Program-made: the position numbers and the translations under genes
Source of the DNA: Kribbella sandramycini
GTDB taxonomy: Bacteria; Actinomycetota; Actinomycetes; Propionibacteriales; Kribbellaceae
Reading direction: 5' to 3'
Length of the DNA stretch: 64,000 nt
Assembly (NCBI RefSeq): GCF_013131805.1
Contig: NZ_JABJRC010000002.1
Span: forward strand, 62,001-126,000
The notes under the pieces: model-generated
What the model saw: the letters and a program-made list of their open reading frames with translations, nothing else
What the model was told of the DNA's origin: nothing
Database searches by the model: none
In this document: positions 28,377-36,533 of the stretch, in pieces
Layout: the number at the start of each line of letters is the position of its first letter
Position numbering within the stretch: the first letter of the stretch is position 1

Positions 28377-28763
28377 ACGATGAAAGCACTGGTTGACGTT
28401 GAGATCGGGCCGGGCCCAGGCGTGGTCGACGAGACGGCCGCGCTGTCGGTTGCGGCCTGTCTGTTCAACGGCTTCAGCGACGGGTCACGGCTGGCGATCG
28501 TCCGGCACCTGGCCCTCGGCGAGCATCGCGTCGTCGATCTGACCGAGCATCTCGGTCTCGCCCAGTCGACGGTCTCCAAACACCTGGCCTGCTTACGAGA
28601 CTGCGGCCTGGTCGAGTCGCGGCCCGTAGGCCGTGCCTCGGTCTTCAGCCTCACCCACCCCGGGGCGACACTCGATCTGCTGACCGCCGCCGAGCGGCTG
28701 CTCAGCCTGACCGGTGACGCCGTCGCCCTCTGCCCCAACTACGGCCAAGGCGCGCAAGCATGA
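28374..28763 (+). CDS. ArsR-family metal sensor, CmtR-like
   Basis: 129 aa winged-helix repressor (GEHRVVDLTEHLGLAQSTVS, recognition helix; KHLACLRDCGLVESRPVGR). Cys73 and Cys77 in CLRDC and Cys120 near the C-terminus reproduce the arrangement of Cys57, Cys61 and Cys102 that bind Cd(II)/Pb(II) in mycobacterial CmtR. Metal binding would release DNA. The stop overlaps the cation transporter start (ATGA, 28760-28763), so sensor and exporter are one operon. Confidence 0.85.
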   Translation: MTMKALVDVEIGPGPGVVDETAALSVAACLFNGFSDGSRLAIVRHLALGEHRVVDLTEHLGLAQSTVSKHLACLRDCGLVESRPVGRASVFSLTHPGATLDLLTAAERLLSLTGDAVALCPNYGQGAQA

Positions 28764-29428
28764 GCGAGCCCGCCCCGCGTGTCGAGCTGTCGCTCGAACC
28801 GCGCCCGATCAGCGCCTGGACGACGGACCCCGAGCTGCGCCGCAAACTCAGCCGCCGGGCGCAGTTGCTGGCCGGAGCCTCGGTGACCTACAACGTGATC
28901 GAGGCCGTGATTGCGATCAGCGCCGGCCTGGTCGCCGGGTCGGTCGCGCTGGTCGGCTTCGGGCTGGACTCCGTCGTCGAGGTGTCCAGCGGCCTGATCA
29001 TCTTGTGGCAGTTCCGGCACCGGATGCCCGAGTCGCGCGAGCGGCAGGCGCTCCGGCTGCTCGCGTTCTCCTTCTTCGGACTCGCCGCCTACGTCAGCTT
29101 CGAGTCGATCCGGTCGCTGATCACCGGCGCCGACCCGGAGACCTCGCCGGTCGGTATCGGGCTGGCGATCGCCTCGCTGATCGTGATGCCGTTCCTGTCC
29201 TGGGCACAACGCCGGACCGGTAAGGCGCTCGGCTCGAACGCGGTCGTGGCCGACTCCACCCAGACGCTGCTCTGCACGTACCTGTCCGCCGTACTGCTCG
29301 TCGGCCTGGTGCTGAACGCGACCCTCGGCTGGGGCTGGGCCGACCCGATCGCCGGGCTGATCATCGCGGGTGTAGCCGTCCGCGAGGGGGTGGACGCCTG
29401 GCGCGGCAAGGGCTGCGCCTGCTGCTGA
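28760..29428 (+). CDS. cation diffusion facilitator-like metal exporter
   Basis: 222 aa with about five to six membrane helices, shorter than classic CDF proteins (~300 aa) because the cytoplasmic C-terminal domain is missing. VALVGFGLDSVVEVSSG and GSNAVVADSTQTLLC are the metal-site helices of the family. The last residues, KGCACC, may bind soft metals. Four-base overlap with the CmtR-like sensor suggests Cd/Pb/Zn efflux from the cytoplasm. Confidence 0.85.
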   Translation: MSEPAPRVELSLEPRPISAWTTDPELRRKLSRRAQLLAGASVTYNVIEAVIAISAGLVAGSVALVGFGLDSVVEVSSGLIILWQFRHRMPESRERQALRLLAFSFFGLAAYVSFESIRSLITGADPETSPVGIGLAIASLIVMPFLSWAQRRTGKALGSNAVVADSTQTLLCTYLSAVLLVGLVLNATLGWGWADPIAGLIIAGVAVREGVDAWRGKGCACC

Positions 29429-29474
29429 AAAACTTCTGAAAGTCGCTGTATCACCGGCCGTGAGCCGGGACTCC

Positions 29475-29640
29475 GCCTTATGAAACCGCTTCGCAGTGCC
29501 GCCGAGGGGGGAGGGCAGCGCGAAGAGGTTTCGATGGGGGGAGGTTGACGCGGCGTGTGAGGAGTTTTCGGTGGTCAGGCCGAAGTCTTGTCCGCGCCGC
29601 GTCAGCATGTGGGGGGACCGACAACCGCTTTCTGCCAGCT
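29475..29640 (-). ncRNA. candidate structured RNA with C6 loops (6C-like)
   Basis: Between the convergent exporter and protease genes, the minus strand carries three CCCCCC runs. One sits in the apical loop of a long hairpin: GAAACCTCTTCGC (29532-29520) pairs with GCGAAGCGGTTTC (29494-29482), and inside it GCTGCC pairs with GGCGGC around CTCCCCCCTC. A second run is in the loop of GTCGG-CTGAC, and a third lies between stems. A further stem TGACGCGGCG/CGCCGCGTCA (29546-29555, 29595-29604) lies between. Actinobacterial 6C RNAs are defined by hairpins with six-C loops. Coordinates are approximate and homology to 6C is not verified. Confidence 0.3.
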
Positions 29641-29668
29641 CGCCTGACTGAGCTGGCAGAGAGCGGTT
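29623..29668. terminator. strong bidirectional hairpin terminator
   Basis: AACCGCTTTCTGCCAGCTC (29623-29641) and GAGCTGGCAGAGAGCGGTT (29650-29668) form a 19-bp stem with one mismatch and an 8-base loop. It stands 10 bases past the stop of the subtilase gene and separates it from the exporter operon coming the other way. Confidence 0.75.
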
Positions 29669-29677
29669 CGTCATGTT

Positions 29678-30937
29678 TCAGGTGGTGCTGCTCTCCGCAT
29701 CACCCGGGCGCAGGACCGGGCCGACGCCCGGCGCGGCCTGACCGAGCGCGTACGCGAGCAGCGCGTCGGCGGACTGCAGCGCGTTCTCGCCGGTCAGCGA
29801 CATCCGCCCGGCGATGAGCCCGGCGACCAGCGGCGTCGCGTACGACGTACCGCTCCAGCGCGCCATTCCGGTGAACTTGCGCAGCTCACCCGTGTGCGGC
29901 GGCTCGGTGCAGCGGTACTCGCCGGTGAGGAACGCGTTCACCAGGTTCTCACCCGGCGCGTACACGTCGACCCAGCCGCCGAAGTTGCTGAACCAGGCCC
30001 GGTCGCGGCCGTTCTCGGCGAGCGCGCCGACGCCGACCGCCTCCGGGAACGCGGCCGGCCAGAAGTAGTCGCGGCTCGACTCGTTCCCCGCGGCGGCGAC
30101 CAGGGTGAGGCCGTTGACCCGGTTCAGCCGGGTCTGGACGAAGACGTCCAGACCGAGCGGCGGCAGGTCGAACCGCGTCCGGGTGCCGGCCGAGAGGCTG
30201 ATGATGTCCGGCGCGAGGTCGAGCACCTCGTCGAGGGCCGCGGCCAGGTCGAACTCCCAGATCGCGCCCGCGATCGGGAAGTAGCTCTTCACGACGACCT
30301 CGACGTCCCGCGCGATCGAGCGCAGGACGCCGGCGATGAACGTGCCGTGCCCGGCGTACGGCTTGATCAGGCCGTCCGGGCCGAACGCGTCCTCCGGGTC
30401 GCCGGTGACGCCGTCCAGCCAGTACGCCGCGGGCGCGTCCGACCAGCCGACATCCAGGACGACGACCTTCACGCCCTTGCCGGTCGCCTTGGTGTTGTCG
30501 AGGAACGGCTCCGGAGGCGTCCCCGGGCCGACCTCTTCCGGCTCGGTCGCGGGGCACGGGCTGACGCTCGGGGTGACGTAGAACAGGTGCTCGGGCGTGA
30601 CGACGCCGCGGCCGAGCCGCAGGTCGGCGTACTTCAGGAAGCGCTGGGTGGTGGACCGGTCCTCCGGCGCGCCCGGCGGCACTTTCGCCGGTAGGAACAG
30701 CCGGGTGACGCCGCCGATCCCGCCCTCGCCGGTGCGGCCGCCCTCGAACAGCCGGATGACGCGCTCGACGTCCTCGTCGCGGACCAGGACGACGCCGGTG
30801 CGGTAGATGTACTCGGCGCCGGTCTCCTCCCACTTCGCCGGCGAGACCTCGACATCCTTGCCGTAACCCTCCAGGATCAGTTTGATCTGCGCGATGTACT
30901 TCTTGTCCCGCTCGGATGCGTTGCCTTCATGAGCCAT
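29678..30937 (-). CDS. cytoplasmic subtilisin-like serine protease (S8) of the CHAT cluster
   Basis: 419 aa. No signal peptide, so it acts inside the cell, unlike most subtilases. An N-terminal ~150-residue region (with EYIYRTGVVLVRDEDVERVI, resembling a propeptide or substrate-docking part) precedes the catalytic domain. The triad is complete: Asp162 (VVVLDVGW), His197 (GHGTFIAGV), Ser365 (SGTSYATPLVAG), oxyanion Asn285 (AAAGNESS). Divergent by 76 bases from the TPR-CHAT protease gene. Such pairs suggest that one protease is activated by, or cleaves, the other; that is inference from gene order. Confidence 0.9.
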   Translation of the reverse strand: MAHEGNASERDKKYIAQIKLILEGYGKDVEVSPAKWEETGAEYIYRTGVVLVRDEDVERVIRLFEGGRTGEGGIGGVTRLFLPAKVPPGAPEDRSTTQRFLKYADLRLGRGVVTPEHLFYVTPSVSPCPATEPEEVGPGTPPEPFLDNTKATGKGVKVVVLDVGWSDAPAAYWLDGVTGDPEDAFGPDGLIKPYAGHGTFIAGVLRSIARDVEVVVKSYFPIAGAIWEFDLAAALDEVLDLAPDIISLSAGTRTRFDLPPLGLDVFVQTRLNRVNGLTLVAAAGNESSRDYFWPAAFPEAVGVGALAENGRDRAWFSNFGGWVDVYAPGENLVNAFLTGEYRCTEPPHTGELRKFTGMARWSGTSYATPLVAGLIAGRMSLTGENALQSADALLAYALGQAAPGVGPVLRPGDAESSTT

Positions 30938-31013
30938 GGGTATGGCGACCCCCCTCGGATCGGTGTTGTGGCCGATATCATTCCACCGAGCCGCCGCAGA
31001 GGGGGAGACTCGC

Positions 31014-33815
31014 TTGACGGTTGTGCCCGAGGAACTGTTGCCACTGGCGCTGTCGCGTCCCCATGACGCGATCGCGGCGGCGCAAACGCTGCTGGCCGGG
31101 AGCCCGGCGGCGGAGACGGCGTCGATCGCGCATCAGGCGACCGGGATCGGGCTGCGGCAGCTCGGCGAGGTCGACTCGGCGATTCGCGAGCTGCGGACGG
31201 CTTTGCGGCTGGCCAAGGGCGTCCCCGATCGGGAGGCGGACGTGCTGGCCACGCTCGGCGCGACGCTCGGGCGGGCCGGCCGGAGCCGGGAGGGGCTCGC
31301 GAAACTTGACCGGGCGGTCGAGTTGAGTCGGGGCGCGCTGGCCGGGCGGGTGCTGCTGCGCCGGGCCGACGTCCTGCTCATGCTGGGCCGGCACCGGGAG
31401 GCGCTGGAGGATCTGCGGATCGCGATCACCCGGTTGCGCCGCTCGGGTGACCAGCTCTGGGAGGCGCGGTCGCGGAACTACCGCGGGGTCATCCAGCTCG
31501 CGCTCGGCGGGACGCGGCAGGCGGATGCCGACTTCGACCAGGCCGGGCGGTTGTACGCCGCGATCGGCCAGGAGTTCGAGTACGCCGAGACGCGACAGAA
31601 CCGCGGGATGGTCGCGTTCGCGCGCTGGGATCTGCCGGTCGCCCTGCAGTTCCTGGGGGAGGCGGTGCAGGGGTTCGAGGCGATCGGGGTGGTCTGGCCG
31701 GATCTCACGATCGATCGGTGCGCGGTGCTGCTGGCGGCCGGGTTGACCGCGGAGGCGCTGGCCGAGGCGGACGAGGCGAGCGGCCGGATGGAGACCGTGC
31801 AGGCGGCGAAACGGGCCGATGTGTTGTTCGCCGCGGCTGGGGCTGCGCTCGCGGTCGGCGACTCGGCGACCGCGCAGGAGCGGGCCGAACGCGCACGGCG
31901 GTTGTTCTCCGCGCAACGGCGTACGTGGTGGTCGGTTCGGGCGTCGATGCTGCAGCTGGAGGCGCGTTACCAGTCGGGCGAGCGGGGGCCGCGGTTGCTG
32001 CAGCAGGTCGTGCGGACGGCGCGGCGGCTCGACGAGTTCGGCACCGCGGATGCCGCGGCGGCGCATCTGTTGGCCGGCCGGCTGGCGTTGGCCGAGGGGC
32101 GATTGCGGACGGCGGACCGGCAGCTGGAGCTCGCCGGCCGGCTCACGAAGAACATCCCGCCGCCGGTGCGCAGCGCGGCCTGGCTGGGCCGCGCTCTGCG
32201 GGCGGAGGCGCGTGGCGAAACCCGCCGGATGCTCACCGCCTGCACGCGCGGCCTGGATGCCCTCGACGACTACCGCCTGATGATGGGCGCCACCGAACTG
32301 CGCGCCCGCGCCACCGGCCACGGCGCCGAACTCGCCGAGCTCGCCCTCCGGCACGCCCTGCGCCGCAACGACCCGCACTCGCTCCTCACCTGGGGCGAAC
32401 GCTGGCGCGCCACCGCCCTCACCGTCCCACCCGTCCGCCCACCCGACGACGAACAACTCGTCCAAGACCTCGCCCAACTTCGCGACGTCGTCCGCCGCCT
32501 CGAGTCCACCCCCGAACCCACCCGCCCCCCAGCCCTCGAACGCGACCGCCGCCGCCTCGAATCCGCCGTCCGCCACCGAGCCCTCCACGCCCAAGGCGCC
32601 CCCTCCGGGGGCGAGACAAGAGGAGCCGGCGCCGATCCCCACCCGACCGGCGCCGCGGCGCCTGCTGGAGCTCCCGAGCACGACAGCCGCGGCCAAGCCG
32701 CCGACCAGACGCCTCGGGCTGGAGCAGCTGGAGCTGCCGGTGGGGTCGGAGCAGGCGGAGCGGCCGGAGCGGCTGCCGGTGCTGCTGCAGCCGGTGGAGC
32801 CGGTGGTCGGGCGGGGGCTGAGGTGCTGTCCGCCTTTTCACCACGGCTGTTTGACGTGCAGGAGTTGCACGGGGCGCTGGGGGACAGTGCGTTGGTTGAG
32901 TTGTTGGAGGTGGATGGGGTTTTGCATGCGGTGGTGGCTGCCGGTGGGGAGTTGACGCATTACCCGGTGGGGGGTTTGGCGGCGGCTGGGGTTGAGGTGG
33001 AGCGGTCGCGGTTCCGGTTGCGGTGGCTCGCGCATGGGCGGTCGCGGAGTGGGCCTTCGCTGGAGGTGCTGGGGCAGCGGCTGGGGGATGCGATCTTGGG
33101 GCCGGTGCAGGGGGTGCTGGGGGATCGGGATGTGGTGATGGTGCCGCCGGCGCGGTTGCAGGCGCTGCCTTGGGGGTTGATTCCGGCGCTGGAGGGGCGG
33201 GCGGTGAATGTGGTGCCGTCGGCGGCGGTGTGGTTGCGGGCGCGTCGGTTGCGGCCTCCGGCTGAGCGGCGAGTGGTGCTGGTGCTCGGGCCGGGGCTGT
33301 CGGCCGCGCGCGCGGAGATCACCCGGCTGACCGAGCAGTACCCGGACGCCGTCGTCCTGCGAGACGGCGATGCGACCGCGGAGCGGGTTCTCAAGGAGCT
33401 GGACGGCGCGTGGATCGCGCACATCGCCGCGCACGGCACGTTCCGGTCCGACAGCCCGCTCTTCTCGTCGCTGCGGCTCGACGACGGCCCGCTGACCGTC
33501 TACGACTTCGAGCGGCTGAAGCGAGCGCCGTACCGGCTGGTGCTGTCGAGCTGCGACTCCGGGCTCGCGAAACCGGTCGGCGCCGACGAGCTGCTCGGGC
33601 TGAGCAGCAGTCTGGTCCCGCTCGGCGCGGCGGGCATCCTGGCCAGCGTCGTCCCGGTGAACGACCCCGCGACGGTCCCCCTGATGACGGCGCTGCACGC
33701 GCACCTGCAGAATGGCCACTCGCTCGCCGAGGCGTTCGCAAGGGCGCGGGCCGCCGCCGGGACCGACCCGGTGGCGGATGCGGCAAGCCGTTCGTTCATC
33801 GCGCTCGGAGCGTAA
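31014..33815 (+). CDS. TPR-CHAT caspase-like protease
   Basis: 933 aa from a TTG with GGGGGAG upstream. About residues 1-480 are tandem TPR-like helical repeats (LRQLGEVDSAIRELRTAL; LGRHREALEDLRIAITRL). After a linker the CHAT (caspase/HetF) domain runs from about 605 to the end with catalytic His807 (HIAAHGTF) and Cys847 (LVLSSCDSG). CHAT proteases act in regulated proteolysis and in antiviral systems (for example the TPR-CHAT partner of type III-E CRISPR). Sigma-factor and partner genes follow. Oddity: in the linker (about 32,600-32,820) the annotated frame is Gly/Ala-only with GC3 near 55%, while the +1 frame has GC3 near 95%, indicating two compensating indels. Confidence 0.85.
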   Translation: MTVVPEELLPLALSRPHDAIAAAQTLLAGSPAAETASIAHQATGIGLRQLGEVDSAIRELRTALRLAKGVPDREADVLATLGATLGRAGRSREGLAKLDRAVELSRGALAGRVLLRRADVLLMLGRHREALEDLRIAITRLRRSGDQLWEARSRNYRGVIQLALGGTRQADADFDQAGRLYAAIGQEFEYAETRQNRGMVAFARWDLPVALQFLGEAVQGFEAIGVVWPDLTIDRCAVLLAAGLTAEALAEADEASGRMETVQAAKRADVLFAAAGAALAVGDSATAQERAERARRLFSAQRRTWWSVRASMLQLEARYQSGERGPRLLQQVVRTARRLDEFGTADAAAAHLLAGRLALAEGRLRTADRQLELAGRLTKNIPPPVRSAAWLGRALRAEARGETRRMLTACTRGLDALDDYRLMMGATELRARATGHGAELAELALRHALRRNDPHSLLTWGERWRATALTVPPVRPPDDEQLVQDLAQLRDVVRRLESTPEPTRPPALERDRRRLESAVRHRALHAQGAPSGGETRGAGADPHPTGAAAPAGAPEHDSRGQAADQTPRAGAAGAAGGVGAGGAAGAAAGAAAAGGAGGRAGAEVLSAFSPRLFDVQELHGALGDSALVELLEVDGVLHAVVAAGGELTHYPVGGLAAAGVEVERSRFRLRWLAHGRSRSGPSLEVLGQRLGDAILGPVQGVLGDRDVVMVPPARLQALPWGLIPALEGRAVNVVPSAAVWLRARRLRPPAERRVVLVLGPGLSAARAEITRLTEQYPDAVVLRDGDATAERVLKELDGAWIAHIAAHGTFRSDSPLFSSLRLDDGPLTVYDFERLKRAPYRLVLSSCDSGLAKPVGADELLGLSSSLVPLGAAGILASVVPVNDPATVPLMTALHAHLQNGHSLAEAFARARAAAGTDPVADAASRSFIALGA

Positions 33816-33882
33816 ACGTTCATGTATCAACCAGCGACCCAGGTCGCTCCGTATCAGTACTCGGGGGAGAGGAGACAGGGGC

Positions 33883-34452
33883 ATGCGGGACGATCCCACT
33901 GTCGTCAGTCTGGTCAGCAGGGCGGTCGACGGTGACAAAGGCGCCTGGGACGAGCTGGTCGAGCGGTACGCGCCGCTGATCTGGGGGATCGGCCGCCGCT
34001 ACCGGCTGGCCCCGACCGATATCGACGACGTCGGTCAGGGCGTCTGGCTGCGGCTGATCGAGCACCTGCCCAGTCTGCGCGAGCCCGCCGCGCTGCCCGG
34101 CTGGATCGCGACCACCGCGCAGCGGGAGTGTTTCCGGCTGCTGCGCGCGGCCAGCCGGGTCGATCCGGTCGACCCGGCCGAGCAGCGTGACGCGGTCGAG
34201 CCCGCGGTGGCCGAGGAGGAGGTGCTCCGGTTCGAGCGCCGGGCGATCGTCCGGACCGCGTTCGGGCAGCTCTCCCCGCGCTGTCAGTTGCTGTTGGCAA
34301 TGATCACGAAGGACCCGCCGGCGCCGTACGACGAGATCAGCAAACGTCTCGCGATGCCGGTCGGCAGTATCGGCCCGAACCGGGCCCGATGCCTGGAACG
34401 GTTACGGCGAACGCCGGCCCTGGCCGGACTGGCCGACGAACGGAGGAGGTGA
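33883..34452 (+). CDS. RNA polymerase sigma-70-family (ECF-like) factor
   Basis: 189 aa, ATG preceded by a GGAGA-type site. Region 2: DELVERYAPLIWGIGRRYRL and DIDDVGQGVWLRLIEHL. Region 4: FGQLSPRCQLLLAMI with an HTH near EISKRLAMPVGSIGPNRARC. No SnoaL or other extra domain. No anti-sigma gene with membrane helix is adjacent; the next small gene may fill that role. It starts 67 bases after the CHAT protease gene in the same direction, which suggests that the protease cluster ends in, or is driven by, a dedicated transcription response. Confidence 0.9.
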   Translation: MRDDPTVVSLVSRAVDGDKGAWDELVERYAPLIWGIGRRYRLAPTDIDDVGQGVWLRLIEHLPSLREPAALPGWIATTAQRECFRLLRAASRVDPVDPAEQRDAVEPAVAEEEVLRFERRAIVRTAFGQLSPRCQLLLAMITKDPPAPYDEISKRLAMPVGSIGPNRARCLERLRRTPALAGLADERRR

Positions 34453-34457
34453 GTGGG

Positions 34458-34925
34458 ATGACGGACACCGATTGGAACGACGACGGGCAACTGCTCGAGG
34501 CGCTGCGCGACACGCTGACCGCGGACCAGGACATGCCGCGGGCGTTCGTCGACGCCGGGAAGGCCGCGTTCGCGTGGCGGACCATCGACGCCGAGCTGGC
34601 CGCGCTCACCTATGACTCGGCCTGGGAGAGCCTGGAGCCGGCGCCGGTCCGTTCGGCGGCGGAGAGCGCGACGCTGCGCGCGCTGACCTTCGCCTCCGAG
34701 GGCTGGCGGATCGAGCTCGAGCTGACTCCGGACGGGCTGCTCGGCCAGCTCGACCCGCCGGCGGCCGGTGAGATCGTCGCCCGGACGGACGCCGACGTCC
34801 TGGCCACCGCGCGGATCGACGAGCTCGGCTTCTTCGTGCTGAAGCCGGTCCCGAAGGTGCCGTACCGCCTGGTCTGCACGCCGGACGACGGCCCGACGAT
34901 CCTGACCGGCTGGGTCACGCCGTAA
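34458..34925 (+). CDS. small partner protein of the sigma factor/CHAT cluster
   Basis: 155 aa, ATG five bases after the sigma-factor stop (GGAGGTGAGTGGG before it), so co-translated. The N-terminal half is helical and acidic (DDGQLLEALRDTLTADQDMP, AFVDAGKAAFAWRTIDAELA); the C-terminal half is beta-rich (GWRIELELTPDGLLGQLDPP; FFVLKPVPKVPYRLVC), resembling a small Ig- or carboxypeptidase-regulatory-like domain. No membrane segment. No named family recognised from memory. The tight coupling to the sigma factor makes a soluble anti-sigma or adaptor role plausible, as inference from position only. Confidence 0.7.
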   Translation: MTDTDWNDDGQLLEALRDTLTADQDMPRAFVDAGKAAFAWRTIDAELAALTYDSAWESLEPAPVRSAAESATLRALTFASEGWRIELELTPDGLLGQLDPPAAGEIVARTDADVLATARIDELGFFVLKPVPKVPYRLVCTPDDGPTILTGWVTP

Positions 34926-34944
34926 CCCAGCCGGCGCCGGTGGA

Positions 34945-36399
34945 TCAGCCCAGGTAGTCGCGCCACGGGCCGGTGATGGCCAGCGTGATCCCGGGCGACT
35001 GGATGTTCACGAACAGCACCTTGCCGTCGGCCGAGAACGCCGGACCGGTGAACTCGGAGTCGTTCAGCTGGTTCCGGGCGATCGCGTACGTCGGTCCGCC
35101 CGGCGTCGCGCTCAGCACGTGGCTGCTGGCGTTGCCGTCCTCGGCGAGGATCAGCGAGCCCCACGGCGTCACGGTGACGTTGTCCGGGCCGTCGAAGTTG
35201 AAGTCCTGGAACTTCGCGTTCGCGCCCTGGTCGGCGGCCGCGCTCTCCGGGAAGTACGTGACCAGCTGGATCGTCTTCCGGGCGTAGTTGTAGAACCAGA
35301 CCATGCCGTCGTGCGGGACGGCGTCGGCCGGCAGGTCCGACGTTCCGGACTGGGCGTACGAGTTGACGACGTACACGCCGTCCTTGGTGCCGAAGACGCC
35401 CTCGAACTTCTTGCCGCGGGTGATCTGGCCGTCGGTGAACTGCTTGCGGACGGACGTCGTCACGCCGTCGCGGTCGGGCACCGGCACCCACGCGACCCGG
35501 AACGGGCGCAGCAACTGGGCCGACGTCAGGTAGGCGACGTCCGGGATCGGCTTGCCGTCGTCACCGAGGATCGCGAGCGCCTCCAGGGTGCCGAAGTCCT
35601 TGTCCTGCAGGTCCCGCCAGCTGCGCGAGCTGAGCCGGTAGCCGCGCGGGCCGGACCAGCGGTAGAAGGAGCCGTTCGGGCCGGAGGCGTCCTCGGACAG
35701 GTAGATGTGGTTCCGGTCTTCGTCGACGGCGCACGCCTCGTGCGCGTAGCGGCCGAGCGCCTTCAGCGGCACCGGGTGCGCGGTCTCGCCGTCGCCCCAG
35801 ACCTCGAAGACGTAGCCGTGGTCCTTCAGCCGGGTGGTGCCGTTGGCCTTGCTCTCGGTCTCCTCACACGTCAGCCACGTGTTCCACGGGGTGTGCCCGC
35901 CGGCGCAGTTCGTCAGCGTGCCGGAGATGGCGACCCACTCGCCGAGGTTCTTGCCGTTACGGTCGACCGAGATGACCGTGCAGCCGCCGGCCGCGCCGAC
36001 GCCCGCGTCGTACACGGTGCCGGCGACCTGCGGGACGCCGAGGGCGCTGTTACCGCTGATCTCGTGGTTCTGGATCAGCCGGTAGCTGTCGTGCCGGCCG
36101 CCCGGGAAGACCGCGGTGCCGTCGTGCGAGTCCGGCGTCGGCTGACCGGTCTTCAGCTTGGTCTCACCGGCCTTGGTGACGATGCGGTACTTGAAGCCGG
36201 GCGGCAGCGCTAGGACGCCGGCCGGGTCGTCGAGGAGCGGCGGGAACGGCTTGTGGTTGGGGAACCCCGAGTGGTGGCCGCCGCCGTGGGTGGCCGGGGT
36301 TGCCTCGGCCAGCGACGGAACGGAACCAACGGTGGCGAACCCGACACCGGCGGCGCCGGCAGCGGCGCCACGCAGGACGGAACGACGATCGACGGACAT
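34945..36399 (-). CDS. PhoX-like (DUF839) secreted phosphatase
   Basis: 484 aa from ATG 36399 with AAGGAG six bases upstream. A Tat signal is present (DRRSVLRGAAAGAAGVGFAT). The mature protein is a DUF839/PhoX beta-propeller: SYRLIQNHEISGNSALG, GGHTPWNTWLTCEET, HEACAVDEDRNHIYLSEDAS, DNVTVTPWGSLILAEDG. PhoX enzymes are calcium/iron alkaline phosphatases that scavenge phosphate from organic esters outside the cell; the CEET motif is part of the metal site. Convergent with the sigma-partner gene and divergent from the sensor kinase. Confidence 0.85.
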   Translation of the reverse strand: MSVDRRSVLRGAAAGAAGVGFATVGSVPSLAEATPATHGGGHHSGFPNHKPFPPLLDDPAGVLALPPGFKYRIVTKAGETKLKTGQPTPDSHDGTAVFPGGRHDSYRLIQNHEISGNSALGVPQVAGTVYDAGVGAAGGCTVISVDRNGKNLGEWVAISGTLTNCAGGHTPWNTWLTCEETESKANGTTRLKDHGYVFEVWGDGETAHPVPLKALGRYAHEACAVDEDRNHIYLSEDASGPNGSFYRWSGPRGYRLSSRSWRDLQDKDFGTLEALAILGDDGKPIPDVAYLTSAQLLRPFRVAWVPVPDRDGVTTSVRKQFTDGQITRGKKFEGVFGTKDGVYVVNSYAQSGTSDLPADAVPHDGMVWFYNYARKTIQLVTYFPESAAADQGANAKFQDFNFDGPDNVTVTPWGSLILAEDGNASSHVLSATPGGPTYAIARNQLNDSEFTGPAFSADGKVLFVNIQSPGITLAITGPWRDYLG

Positions 36400-36520
36400 G
36401 TACTGCTCCTTGGACGCTGTAGGCGGAACGCCCTGATCCTCACCACCTACGGCCACCGCACGGCAAACGACAGCTGAACAAAAGGTAGGTCCCTGAAACC
36501 TCAACCAAGTAAGGAATGCC

Positions 36521-36533
36521 TATACTCACCAGG
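36521..36533 (+). promoter_or_regulatory. leaderless promoter of the two-component operon
   Basis: TATACT (36521-36526), a near-perfect -10 box, ends 6 nt before the GTG start of the histidine kinase, and no ribosome-binding site is present, which indicates a leaderless mRNA. No good -35 match is seen. The 133-bp interval shared with the divergent PhoX gene shows no further clear site. Confidence 0.55.

Noticed and set aside
28760..29428. The cation exporter considered as a truncated pseudogene because of its 222-aa length
   Set aside because: The frame is intact, overlaps the sensor gene by 4 bases, and short CDF-like proteins lacking the C-terminal domain are a known actinobacterial form.
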